From: Gemmatimonadota bacterium
Lineage (GTDB): Bacteria; Gemmatimonadota; Gemmatimonadetes; Gemmatimonadales; Gemmatimonadaceae
Reading direction: 5' to 3'
Length of the DNA: 47,239 nt
Assembly (NCBI GenBank): GCA_016218305.1
Contig: JACREJ010000069.1
Coordinates: 1 to 47,239 of the forward strand
Shown here: piece by piece, positions 15,836-24,595 of the stretch
Layout: every line of letters begins with the position of its first letter
How positions within the stretch are numbered: the first letter of the stretch is position 1
Notes under the pieces: generated by a model
The model's database searches: none
What the model was told of the DNA's origin: nothing
The model's input: only the letters and a program-made list of their open reading frames with translations
Position numbers and translations under genes: made by a program

Positions 15836-18800
15836 CAGAACGCATATCGTACGCTGAACTGCATCCGGTAGTTCGACGAGATGTTCTGGTCGTTGAACAT
15901 CGTGTACGTCGGGCTGAACGTGAACTTCGGACGCGCCGCCACGCCCGTCGCACCCACCATCGACCCCGTCTCCTTGGTCGAGTAGTTCAGCGGGCCAGTG
16001 ATGGCCGAGTTGGCGCTGGCCGAGCCCACCTTGCCCCAGTTCTTGTTGAGGAAGTTGGCCAGGTTGAAGATGTCGAGCTGGACGGTGAGGTTGTTCAGCG
16101 CCGGCGCGTGCATGCCGCTCGCGAGGCCCATCCGGCCGAGGTTCTGGCGGAGCGTCAGGTTGACGAAGTTGCGGAACTCCTCGCGGCAGCTGTGGCGCTC
16201 CATGATCTTGCCGCGCTGCTTGTTGAGGCAGCTGTTGCCCGAGATGAACTTCTCGAACGCCGCGGCCTGCACTTCCGGCGTGTTGGCGCCGCTCTGCACG
16301 AAGATGATCTCGTTCGGGTCCGTGACGTTCTTCGGGATGTACAACAGGTCGTTGCCGAAGCCGTCGCCGTTCACGTCGCCGGAGCTCGAGCCGCCGATCA
16401 GGTAGTGGAACGGCATGCCCGACTCGCCGATGTAGATGAGCGAGAGGTCCGTGCCGGTCTTCTGGAACGCGTACGAGCCGTTCGCGACCACGCGATGCGG
16501 CTGCTCGAACATCGAATGCGTCAGCTTGGCCGACTCCTGCGGCAGGTAGCCCGCGGAGCGCCCGAAGCGGTACTGCGAGAACGCCGTCGACGACCCAAGG
16601 CTCTGGATGTCGAACGCCTGCGAGTAGGTATAGAACACCGACCCTTCCCAGTTGTTGCGCCAGCGGCGCTGCAGGCCGGCGGTCAGCTGGTAGCTGTAGT
16701 CCTTGTTCTGGTTCGTGACGTCAAGCACGATGTTGCGGCCGGTGAACTTGAGATTCGGGGTCAGCGGCGCCGTACCGTACATCAGGCGGCCGTGCGGGTC
16801 GGTGCCCAGCGGCGCGCCCAGCGCGATGTTCTGGTAGAACAGCGTGTTGATGCCCTTCGTGTACATCGCCTCGAACGTCGCGACGATGCCATCCGTGAGC
16901 TGGCGATCATAGCCGATGTTCGCGCGCAGGTTCTGCGGGAACTTGAGGTCCTTGCTCAGCAGGTCCACTTCGGCTGTGGCCGAGAGCGAGGCCGTGCTGC
17001 CCGTCGCGCACGCCTGCGGCGGGTTGGCGACGTTGGCCGTCGTAAGCGTCGGAGCCGCCGTCGTGTTGCACGTCAGCAGCGCGACGCCCGACAGGCCGGA
17101 GTTCTGGAACGAGTTCGAGAGCCAGACGTACGCCGGACGGCCGGCAAAGACGCCGGCGCCGCCGCGCAGCTGGTTCTTCTGGTCGCCCGTCACGTCCCAG
17201 TTGAAGCCGACGCGGGGCGAGATGGTGGTGTTCCCTGTCGGGATGTCCGCCGTGTTGCGACCGAACTGCGTCACGATGGTCGGGTTCGTGGGCGGCTTGT
17301 CGTTGAAGCTCGGGATGTCGGCGCGCACGCCGGCGGTGACCGTCAGGCGCGGCGTGACGTTGAACTCATCCTGCACATAGAAGCCCAGCATGCTTGCGTC
17401 GAAGCGCACCGCGCCGTCCGTGCCGGCCGGAAGCGGAACGCCCACGATGTACTGGTTGGTCTTGCCGGTCGCGAAGTCGTCCAGCGAGTTGAAGTTCCAG
17501 ACGCCGAAGATCGACTGCGCGAACAGGTTGCGGACCTTGTAGGTCGAGTAGGTCGCGCCCAGTGTGAAGCGGTGCGAACCGATCGGAACCTGCAGGTTGT
17601 CCGTGATTTCCAGGATGTCCTGGTCCAGCTCGTTGCCGTGGCTGAACCGCTCCGAGCCGGAGACGATATCGAAGCCGGTCGTCGAGCGCGCCTGGAACTG
17701 CGGCACGCCGCCGGCGAACGGACGGCGCCGGTCGCGAATGGTGGTCAGGCCGGCGAAGATCTCGTTGTACCAGCCGTTGGCGAACGCCGAACGCAGCTGC
17801 GCGACCGTCGCGCCCTTGTCGGACCGGAACGCATACCCGTTGATCAGCAGCGGGAACGTCGTGCCGGTGAACGAGCGGCCGAAATTGTCATCCTGCGCCT
17901 TGCCGTAGTTGTGGCGCAGCACGAGCGACGAGTTGAACGGAAGCCCCTGGATGTCGAAGCGGACGAACAGGTTCGTCAGCGGGTTCTCGTTCGTCCGCGC
18001 TCCGCCGGTCGAGGTCGGCAGTCCGTACGACGAGGCGATCGCGTTGAAGCGGTCGATGTCCGCATTGGTCGGCAGGTTGGTTGCACCCGCGAGGCCGACG
18101 TACGGCCCGGAGGCCGGTGCGATCTGCTGCTGGATTTCCGGATTGACGAAGAAGTGCAGCCGGTCCTTGATGATCGGGCCGCCGAGCGAGAAACCGGTCT
18201 GCGTCTGGCGGAAGTCGAACAGGTAGGGCTGCGCCCGCGTCATTTCCTGGTCGCGGAAGTACCAGTAGCCCGATCCCTTCCACTCGTTCGTGCCGCTCTT
18301 CGTCACCGCGTTGATGAGGGCGCCGGCGAAGTTGCCGTAGCGCACGTCATACGGGGAGAGGAGCACCTGGTACTGCTTCACCGACTCGAGGCCGATGGAC
18401 TTGCCGCGCGCCTGGCCACCGGGCTGGCCGGTGGAGCCAAGGCCGAACAGGTCCGACTCGGTGGAGCCGTCGATCTGGATGCTGTTGTAGCGGTTGTTGG
18501 CGCCGCCACCCGACAGGCCGGGCCCGGAGTTCGAAACCTGCGGTGTCAACGCGACGAAGTCCGTGAAATTGCGGCCGAGCGACGGCAGGCGAATGAGCGC
18601 GGAATCAGACACAGTGGAACTGGTCCCCGTCTTGGACGAGGCGATGACGGGGTCGATTTCGGTGCTGACCGTCACCGCGGCCAGCGTCGTCGCCGCCTGC
18701 GAGATCGCCAGGTCGACGCGGGCCACCTGGCCAAGCGAGATGTTGACGTTGTCGCGGGTCACCGGCGTGTAGCCGATGCGGCGCACCGTTACGCTGTAGC

Positions 18801-19041
18801 CGGCGCCGACTTCGAGGCCGGGGACGCGATAGCGTCCATCGGCATTCGTCATCGCACCGCGGCTCGCGCCGGTCGAGCTGGATCGCACCTGCACTTGGGC
18901 GCCTTCAACCGGCGCACCAGCCGCATCCGTCACGCGCCCGGCAACCGAGCCGGTCGTGACCTGGGCGAGCGATGCACTGGCGGTCGCGAACAGCAGCGCG
19001 ACCGCAGCACCGAGGTAGGCCCTCAGACGAAAGAGGTTCAT
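15835..19041 (-). CDS. TonB-dependent receptor with carboxypeptidase-regulatory domain (Oar-like)
   Basis: Large outer-membrane transporter or adhesin-like receptor of 1,068 residues. The signal peptide (MNLFRLRAYLGAAVALLFAT, ending ASLA) is followed by Gln27 and a CarboxypepD-regulatory Ig-like domain (VTTGSVAGRVTDAAGAPVEG, about residues 28-115). The plug domain contains LPSLGRNFTDFVALTPQV, NSIQIDGS and SPYDVRYGNFAGALINAVTK. A long beta barrel with many N/Y/F strands ends MQFSVRYAF, a C-terminal aromatic typical of Omp85-assembled barrels. Overall it resembles Oar-type proteins; substrate unknown. A good AAGGA sequence precedes the ATG. A possible -35 (TTGACC, minus strand, 19131-19136) lies about 90 nt upstream without a clear -10. 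A TonB box was not identified. Confidence 0.93.
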   Translation of the reverse strand: MNLFRLRAYLGAAVALLFATASASLAQVTTGSVAGRVTDAAGAPVEGAQVQVRSSSTGASRGAMTNADGRYRVPGLEVGAGYSVTVRRIGYTPVTRDNVNISLGQVARVDLAISQAATTLAAVTVSTEIDPVIASSKTGTSSTVSDSALIRLPSLGRNFTDFVALTPQVSNSGPGLSGGGANNRYNSIQIDGSTESDLFGLGSTGQPGGQARGKSIGLESVKQYQVLLSPYDVRYGNFAGALINAVTKSGTNEWKGSGYWYFRDQEMTRAQPYLFDFRQTQTGFSLGGPIIKDRLHFFVNPEIQQQIAPASGPYVGLAGATNLPTNADIDRFNAIASSYGLPTSTGGARTNENPLTNLFVRFDIQGLPFNSSLVLRHNYGKAQDDNFGRSFTGTTFPLLINGYAFRSDKGATVAQLRSAFANGWYNEIFAGLTTIRDRRRPFAGGVPQFQARSTTGFDIVSGSERFSHGNELDQDILEITDNLQVPIGSHRFTLGATYSTYKVRNLFAQSIFGVWNFNSLDDFATGKTNQYIVGVPLPAGTDGAVRFDASMLGFYVQDEFNVTPRLTVTAGVRADIPSFNDKPPTNPTIVTQFGRNTADIPTGNTTISPRVGFNWDVTGDQKNQLRGGAGVFAGRPAYVWLSNSFQNSGLSGVALLTCNTTAAPTLTTANVANPPQACATGSTASLSATAEVDLLSKDLKFPQNLRANIGYDRQLTDGIVATFEAMYTKGINTLFYQNIALGAPLGTDPHGRLMYGTAPLTPNLKFTGRNIVLDVTNQNKDYSYQLTAGLQRRWRNNWEGSVFYTYSQAFDIQSLGSSTAFSQYRFGRSAGYLPQESAKLTHSMFEQPHRVVANGSYAFQKTGTDLSLIYIGESGMPFHYLIGGSSSGDVNGDGFGNDLLYIPKNVTDPNEIIFVQSGANTPEVQAAAFEKFISGNSCLNKQRGKIMERHSCREEFRNFVNLTLRQNLGRMGLASGMHAPALNNLTVQLDIFNLANFLNKNWGKVGSASANSAITGPLNYSTKETGSMVGATGVAARPKFTFSPTYTMFNDQNISSNYRMQFSVRYAF

Positions 19042-19218
19042 AGGTCCTTAAGGAAGGGGGTGAACATGCACCCTACACCCCAACGGGGGCGGGTTTTGCA
19101 CTCGCGAAAGATGGCAGTTCCAGCAGCAGGGGTCAACGCGCAATTCCAGCACCTACCGAGACGTGACACGACCGTCGATCGGCGAGTAATTGGCCCTCCA
19201 CGGCTTGACTTCCCGCCG

Positions 19219-20574
19219 CTACTTGCTCCGCCGTCCCACCGTCAGGTAATAGACCGGCACGCCGGCCAGCAGCACGCCGAACACGGAGATGGTCATCCAC
19301 CGGCTCGCCGGGTTGATGAAGCCGTTGGCCAGCAAGTAGATAACTGACCCGATGAAGATCAGGGGCACGACCGGATAGCCGGGCACTCGGAACGAGGGTG
19401 AGTAACCCGGTCGCCCGCGCAGCTTGAAGATCGCCGCCACCGCGAGCGCATAGAACGGAAGGAAGGCGGTCACGAAGGCGTCAGCCAGCTGCTCGAAGCT
19501 GCGGAGCAGCACGAAGACGGCTCCAAGGCCCGCCGTCAGGGCGATCGCCACCCACGGGGTCTCGAACTTCGGGTGCACCTTGGCAACGGCCGGGAAGAAG
19601 AGCTTGTCGTCCGCCATCGCGAAGAAGATGCGGGGCGTCGTGAAGAGCGAGGCATTGAGCGTCCCGAACGTGGACAGCATCACGGTGACCGCCACGAAGA
19701 CCACGCCGGCCGGGCCGATGAGCCGCTCGGCGACGTCCGCCGCAACCAGCTTGGACGTACGGATCTCCTCGATGGGCATCACCGACAGGTATGCCACGTT
19801 CGCCAACAGGTAGATGGCACTGACCATCAGCGTGCCGCCAATGAGGGCCCGCGGCAGGACGCGCTGGGGGTCCTTCACTTCGCCCGCCGCGTAGCTGAGG
19901 TCGGCCCAGCCGTCGAATGCCCAGAGCGTCGAAACGAGGGCAAGCCCGAAGGCGGTGGTCGTCACGCTCCCCACCGGGACCGCCGGCGTGAAGTGGCCGC
20001 CGGTCTGTGGCAGGCCGATGGCGAAGGCGATGAGGACAATGAAGAGGAGCCCGCCGTACTTGGCGACCACGGTCAGGTTGGTGACCGCCGCCCCCAGCCG
20101 AACCCCGACAATATTGAATGTCCCAGTCATCAGGATGGCCGCGGCGGCACCAAGCCGCACCTGAAGCACGTGCTCCGGGGCCACCGGATCCACCCCGATG
20201 ACGCGGTGGAAGTACTCGCTGAAGGTGATGGCGATGGCGCCGAGCGACGCCGCCCGGATCATCACCAGCTGGCCCCAGCCGAGGAGGAAGGCGGCAAGGC
20301 GCCCCCACCCGTCGCGGACAAAGACGTAAATGCCACCCGTCTGAGGCAGCGCGCTGGCCACCTCGGCCAAGGTGAGCGCGCCGCACAGCGCGAAGATGCC
20401 GCCCATGACCCAGACCGAGAGCATCGGCAGGGGGCCCGGGAGCTTGTCGGCGAGGCCGGCCGGCGATCGGAAGATGCCGGAACCGATGGTGGAGCCGATC
20501 ACGACCGCGATGGCGGTCCAGAGGCCCAGGCGACGCTGGAGCGTCGGGGCGGCGGGGGACGAGGGTGCGTGCAT
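19219..20574 (-). CDS. APC-superfamily amino acid permease
   Basis: Inner-membrane amino acid transporter of 451 residues with about twelve helices. The start LQRRLGLWTAIAVVIGSTIGSGIFRSPAGLA holds the GSGIF substrate-binding turn of TM1. ALPQTGGIYVFVRDGWG corresponds to the conserved TM2-TM3 region, and FALVSTLWAFDGWADLSYAAGEVKDP (residue identities slightly abbreviated) is the TM6 unwound segment typical of the LAT/basic amino acid branch. The chain ends with a short basic tail (VGRRSK). It is divergent from the ctaB pair. Substrate cannot be told from sequence alone. Confidence 0.92.
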   Translation of the reverse strand: MHAPSSPAAPTLQRRLGLWTAIAVVIGSTIGSGIFRSPAGLADKLPGPLPMLSVWVMGGIFALCGALTLAEVASALPQTGGIYVFVRDGWGRLAAFLLGWGQLVMIRAASLGAIAITFSEYFHRVIGVDPVAPEHVLQVRLGAAAAILMTGTFNIVGVRLGAAVTNLTVVAKYGGLLFIVLIAFAIGLPQTGGHFTPAVPVGSVTTTAFGLALVSTLWAFDGWADLSYAAGEVKDPQRVLPRALIGGTLMVSAIYLLANVAYLSVMPIEEIRTSKLVAADVAERLIGPAGVVFVAVTVMLSTFGTLNASLFTTPRIFFAMADDKLFFPAVAKVHPKFETPWVAIALTAGLGAVFVLLRSFEQLADAFVTAFLPFYALAVAAIFKLRGRPGYSPSFRVPGYPVVPLIFIGSVIYLLANGFINPASRWMTISVFGVLLAGVPVYYLTVGRRSK

Positions 20575-20714
20575 CGCGCTAGTGTAGCAAGCGCGGCGCG
20601 CGGGCGCGAGTGGGCGGCAGGCACCTAATCGACCGGGACTCCGCTAAATTACCTGCGGCGGACGGTGATTCTCCCCCCGCACCCCGCACCACACCCTGTT
20701 CCCTGCACCTCACT

Positions 20715-20972
20715 GTGCCCGTGCCCCTTCCCGTAGTGTTGTGGCTCTCCATCGCCCTTGTGGCCGTCAGCCAGGTCATGATCCTGCGCTCCACGGTGCG
20801 CGCGATGCGCGCCGCCGAGTCAGAGCAGGCGCGACGCGGCATTGAATGGGCCTACGCCGTCGTGCCGGTCATCGTGCTGCTTCTCGTGCTCGTCGCCACC
20901 TGGCAGGCCTCGCAGGAGCACGCGCTCCGGCTGGGCCTGGAGGCGAGCGCCAACCAGTCGGTCGCGCCGTGA
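20715..20972 (+). CDS. Small two-helix membrane protein, resembling the COX2 transmembrane hairpin
   Basis: An 85-residue protein from GTG 20715 (the frame is open further upstream, but that part is Pro/Arg-rich and unlikely to be translated). It has one helix at about residues 5-22 (PLPVVLWLSIALVAVSQVMI) and a second (IEWAYAVVPVIVLLLVLVAT, about 48-68). The second resembles TM2 of cytochrome oxidase subunit II, whose consensus is E-W-x-x-P-x-x-I-L. No copper-A domain follows. The stop overlaps the ctaB start (GTGA), so the two are co-translated, which suggests a role in oxidase or heme O biogenesis. The COX2 likeness is a visual match over about 20 residues and may be superficial. Confidence 0.65.
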   Translation: MPVPLPVVLWLSIALVAVSQVMILRSTVRAMRAAESEQARRGIEWAYAVVPVIVLLLVLVATWQASQEHALRLGLEASANQSVAP

Positions 20973-21868
20973 CCGCGCCCGCCGCCGCCGTGCCTCGCGA
21001 GCCGTCGCTCGCCCGGGACCTGATCGCGCTGACCAAGCCGCGCATCATCTCGCTCCTCCTGCTCACCACGCTGGCACCCATGTTCGTGGCCGGCACGCCG
21101 TCGTGGGCCACGATCCTCTGGACCGGAATTGGCGGCTACCTGATGGCCGGCGGCGCCAACGCCGTGAACATGTACCTCGACCGCGACATCGATCATGTGA
21201 TGGCGCGGACCAAGCTGCGCCCAATTCCCAGCGGGCGCATGGCGGCGCGGGCCGTGCTCGCTTTCGGCATCGCCATTGCCACGGCCGCCACCTGGCTGCT
21301 GGGGCACTTCGTGAACGTCCTCACCGCGGCGCTCGCGCTCTCGGGCTTCTACTTCTACGTCTTCGTCTACACCCGCTGGCTCAAGCGCACGACGCCGCAG
21401 AACATCGTGCTGGGCGGCGCCGCGGGTGCGTTCCCGCCCCTCGTCGGATGGGCCGCCGTCACGGGCCGCGTCGACCTGGCATCGCTCTACCTGTTTCTCA
21501 TCATCTTTTACTGGACGCCGCCGCACTTCTGGGCACTCGCCCTGCTCAAGCAGCGCGACTACGGCAAGGCCGGCGTGCCCATGGCGCCGAACATCTGGGG
21601 CGAGCACGAGACGATCGACCAGATGCTCTGGTACACGCTCCTCCTGATCGGCCTGAGCGCCCTGCCAGTGACCTTTGGCGTGTTCGGCATGTTCTACTTC
21701 GTTTCCGCGATTGTCCTCGGCGGCATCCTGCTCGAGGGAGTGTGGCGCATCCGCCGGCTGGCCGCGCGGGGAGAATCCTGGATTCCGGTGGCCTGGAAGG
21801 TCTACAAGTACTCCCTGCTGTACCTGGCGCTGCTGTTCGTGGCGATGGCCATCGACCGGCACATCTGA
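20969..21868 (+). CDS. ctaB: Protoheme IX farnesyltransferase (heme O synthase)
   Basis: Integral membrane UbiA-family prenyltransferase that attaches farnesyl to heme B to make heme O for heme-copper oxidases. The 299 residues from GTG 20969 (overlapping the previous stop) include LTKPRIISLLLLTTLAPMFV, the Asp-rich NMYLDRDIDHVMARTKLRP site that binds the prenyl diphosphate with Mg, RPIPSGR, the loop VYTRWLKRTTPQNIVLGGAAGAFPPLVGW and the second Asp-rich site YWTPPHFWALALLKQRDYGKAGVPM. About nine helices are evident. Length is typical. No other oxidase assembly gene is in view besides the small membrane protein upstream. Confidence 0.96.
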   Translation: MTAPAAAVPREPSLARDLIALTKPRIISLLLLTTLAPMFVAGTPSWATILWTGIGGYLMAGGANAVNMYLDRDIDHVMARTKLRPIPSGRMAARAVLAFGIAIATAATWLLGHFVNVLTAALALSGFYFYVFVYTRWLKRTTPQNIVLGGAAGAFPPLVGWAAVTGRVDLASLYLFLIIFYWTPPHFWALALLKQRDYGKAGVPMAPNIWGEHETIDQMLWYTLLLIGLSALPVTFGVFGMFYFVSAIVLGGILLEGVWRIRRLAARGESWIPVAWKVYKYSLLYLALLFVAMAIDRHI

Positions 21869-21897
21869 GGCGACTCGGGAGCTGGAGCTCCCGCTCG

Positions 21898-23217
21898 TCA
21901 GTCGTTTCTCCTCGCGAGCATCCACACCACCGCCCCCAGCGCCAGCAGCGCCGTCCCAAACAGTGACATGCGCAGCTCGCTCACGTAGGCGCTCACGATG
22001 CCGACGAGTCCGGCCGCTACGAAGAAGGCCGGGAGCCACGGGTAGCCGAGCGCACGATAGGGCCGTGGTGCGTCGGGGCGCAGGGCACGCAGCCGAAAGA
22101 CCGACGCAGCGCCCAGCGCGAAGAAGATCCAGTCGGCAAACACGACGCCGCCCAGCAGCGTGCCGATGCTCCCGCGCGTGACGAGCAGCAGCGCCAGCGA
22201 CCACCCACCGAGCAGGACCAGGGCGACCCAGGGCGACCCAAAACGAGCATGCACCGTGCCGGCGGCACGCAGGACGGGGACGTCGGACCCCAGCGCAAAG
22301 ACGACGCGGGCGTTGGTGAGCAGCGCGACGTTCACGAAACCCAGGATGGACAGCATCGCCGCCACCGTGATCGCCGTGGCGGCCGCCGCGCCCCCGAACC
22401 GCGCTGCGGTATCGGCGGCGGGCGCGGCGCTCGCGGCAAGGCCGTCACGCCCGAGTGCGCTGAGGTAGGTGCCCGTGACGCCCAGGTAGACCACGATCAC
22501 GATGCCGATGCCGATGGCGAGCGCACGCGGGATGTTGCGGGCCGGGTCACGGATCTCGCCGGCGATCATGTTCATCTGCTGCCAGCCGCCAATGGTGAAG
22601 AGCACCGCGACGAAGGCGGCGGCAAAGCCGCGCGCGAGCGGCGGCGCGACCGGGGTGTCGGCTGGCGCGATCGTTACCGCAGCGTCGACCGGGCCAACCA
22701 CCAGCACCAGTCCGCCGACGATGAGCCCGGCCAGGGCGGCGATCTTCGCGATAGTGAGGACGTTCTGGACCGCGACCCCGGGCCGGATGCCCAGCACGTT
22801 GGTGGCGGTGAGCGCGATGATCGTGATCGCCGCCGCGCCGATCGGACCGCCGACGGCGCCGAGCGGCAGGAACCGCTCGAGATAGCCGGCAAAGCCCATG
22901 GCGACGGCCGCGATGGCGCCGCTCGAAATGAGGCCGGCATTCATCCAGGCCGACAGGAAAGCGGGAAGCGGCCCGAATGCCTCGCGGATGTAGACGTACG
23001 CGCCGCCGGCCTCGGGGAGCATGGCCCCCAGTTCGGCGTAGGTCAGCGCACCGGCGAACGCGACGACACCACCCAGCGCCCAGACGAAGACGACCCAGCC
23101 GGCGGATGGGAGCGCCGCCGCGGTTGCCGCCGGCGTGAAGAAGATGCCGGAGCCGATGATCCCGCCGACGACGACAAGGGCGGCGGAGAAGAGGCCGAGT
23201 TCGCGTTTGAGGGCCAT
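21898..23217 (-). CDS. APC-superfamily amino acid permease (second copy)
   Basis: Second amino acid permease, 439 residues from the ATG at 23217 (LKRELGLFSAALVVVGGIIGSGIFF), with the GSGIF turn in TM1, LPEAGGAYVYIREAFGPLPAFLSAW after TM2, and the TM6 region VAVLFTIGGWQQMNMIAGEIRDPARN. The open frame continues upstream to 23322, but that part runs into the inverted-repeat element and is not expected to be coding. It is convergent with ctaB (29-nt spacer). It belongs to the same family as the permease at 19219-20574 but is clearly diverged from it, so not a recent duplication. Substrate unknown. Confidence 0.92.
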   Translation of the reverse strand: MALKRELGLFSAALVVVGGIIGSGIFFTPAATAAALPSAGWVVFVWALGGVVAFAGALTYAELGAMLPEAGGAYVYIREAFGPLPAFLSAWMNAGLISSGAIAAVAMGFAGYLERFLPLGAVGGPIGAAAITIIALTATNVLGIRPGVAVQNVLTIAKIAALAGLIVGGLVLVVGPVDAAVTIAPADTPVAPPLARGFAAAFVAVLFTIGGWQQMNMIAGEIRDPARNIPRALAIGIGIVIVVYLGVTGTYLSALGRDGLAASAAPAADTAARFGGAAAATAITVAAMLSILGFVNVALLTNARVVFALGSDVPVLRAAGTVHARFGSPWVALVLLGGWSLALLLVTRGSIGTLLGGVVFADWIFFALGAASVFRLRALRPDAPRPYRALGYPWLPAFFVAAGLVGIVSAYVSELRMSLFGTALLALGAVVWMLARRND

Positions 23218-23258
23218 GGGCGGGAAAGGTGCGCGTGGGCGCTCAAACTGCAACTGAG

Positions 23259-23402
23259 ACCGCGAAGAACGAAGGGCGCGAAGGGGCGCGAAGAAGAGCC
23301 TGGTGGAACGACCGCGCGCCACGCAAAGAAATGCGTGGCGCGCGGTCGTTGCTCTGCGAGTTCCTTCGTGACCCTTCGTGCCCTTCAGGCCTTCGTGGTA
23401 TC
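23259..23402. repeat. Long inverted-repeat (hairpin) element, CGAAGGG arms
   Basis: The central perfect 19-bp stem (23307-23325 with 23332-23350) has the six-base loop AAGAAA. Outside it lie AGAGC/GCTCT and imperfect outer arms made of cgaagg words (23259-23293 against about 23361-23399). The element occupies nearly the whole spacer between the M24 peptidase stop (23412) and the permease start (23217). Its core (GCGCGCCACGCAAAG, then TGCGTGGCGC) matches that of the element at 4741-4908 although the arms differ. Confidence 0.92.
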
Positions 23403-23411
23403 AGTGGACGA

Positions 23412-24590
23412 TCAGACGATGAACAAATCCACTTGCGGTTCCTCTGGCGTCACGACGAGCGTCTTGCCATCGACGTACGCGTTGACCTCGCTGCGCATGC
23501 CGATCTCGCCGGCGATGTAGATGCCCGGCTCGATGGAGAACCCGCTGCCGTTGAGCAGCAGGCGCTCCTCGCGCGTCTCGAGGTTGTCGAGATGGGCACC
23601 CGACCCGTGCAGGCCGCTGGCGTCGATGCTGTGCCCCGTGCGGTGCGTGAAGTACTTCCCGAAGCCGCGATCCACGATGACCTTGCGCGAGGCGTCGTCG
23701 GCCTCACCGCCGCGCACCGGCACGCCCGCCGCCAGCTTGTTCCGCAGGAGGGTGATGGCGGCGTCGCGCGCATCGCGGACCGCCGTCCAGATCTCCACGG
23801 CTCGCGCACTCGGCTCGCCAATGCTGGCCATGTAGGTCTGGTCGGCCCACATGCCATCGGGGGCTTTGGCCCACAGGTCGATGAGGACGATGTCGCCCAC
23901 CTTCAGGTGGCGCGGCGCATCGGGCGTCGGGTCGTAGTGCGGCAGGGCGGCGTTTTCGGTGGCCGACACGTTGGGGCCGTGGTCGGTCCAAAGGCCGAGC
24001 CGGGTGAACTCGCTGCGCATCCACTCCGTGAGCTCGTACTCGGTGATCGGTGCGCCGGCGCGGGCCGCCGCGCCCGCCTTCCGGAACGCGGCATACGCGA
24101 TGTCCTTGAGCTGTTCGGCCGCGATGCCGTGCGAGCGGCGCTCCTCGTCGTTCCAGACGGCGAGGAAGCGCGTGACGAGGTCGCCGGAGCACTCCACCGT
24201 CGCCCCCGCGGCGCGCACCATCTCGAGGATGCCGGCCGGTACGTAGTCCACGTAGGGGACGGCGTCGCCCGGCGAGTACTCCATGACGATGCGCTTGCCC
24301 TTCACGCAGCGCGCCACCTCCGCCTCGAGCGCCTGCCACGCGACGTACTGGCGGTTTTCCCACGCCGCCGGCCAGTCGTGCCACGGGTTCTGCTCGATCA
24401 CGTGCGTGATGGCCACCGGCGTGCCCTGCGTCGGCACCCAGACGAACCAGCGCCGCGACACGAAGCCCTTGATGCCGACGAGGCCCTTGGCGATGGCGTT
24501 GATGCCGCGAAAGTCGTAGAGCAGCCAGCCATCCATCCCTGCGTCACGCAGGGCGGACTGCAGGGAGGCAACAGACGTGGGATTGAGCAT
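23412..24590 (-). CDS. M24-family Xaa-Pro aminopeptidase
   Basis: Pita-bread metallopeptidase expected to remove N-terminal residues preceding proline. The 392 residues start at ATG 24590, five bases after the stop of the upstream gene. The N-terminal creatinase-like domain (LQSALRDAGMDGWLLYDFRG) is followed by the catalytic domain with all five metal ligands visible: Asp in IVLIDLWAK, Asp in WADQT, His in THRTGHSID, Glu in FSIEPGIYI and Glu in MRSEVNAYV. No signal peptide, so cytoplasmic. An upstream extension to 24635 is Arg-rich and overlaps the neighbouring gene. Confidence 0.92.
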   Translation of the reverse strand: MLNPTSVASLQSALRDAGMDGWLLYDFRGINAIAKGLVGIKGFVSRRWFVWVPTQGTPVAITHVIEQNPWHDWPAAWENRQYVAWQALEAEVARCVKGKRIVMEYSPGDAVPYVDYVPAGILEMVRAAGATVECSGDLVTRFLAVWNDEERRSHGIAAEQLKDIAYAAFRKAGAAARAGAPITEYELTEWMRSEFTRLGLWTDHGPNVSATENAALPHYDPTPDAPRHLKVGDIVLIDLWAKAPDGMWADQTYMASIGEPSARAVEIWTAVRDARDAAITLLRNKLAAGVPVRGGEADDASRKVIVDRGFGKYFTHRTGHSIDASGLHGSGAHLDNLETREERLLLNGSGFSIEPGIYIAGEIGMRSEVNAYVDGKTLVVTPEEPQVDLFIV

Positions 24591-24595
24591 TGGGA

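Noticed and set aside
15793-19347. Plus-strand open frame of 1,184 codons
   Set aside because: It is antisense to the TonB-dependent receptor and has the same unprotein-like composition.
19219-23217. The two APC permeases as a recent duplication or transposed unit
   Set aside because: They are clearly diverged, lie on the same strand with unrelated genes between them, and show no flanking direct repeats.
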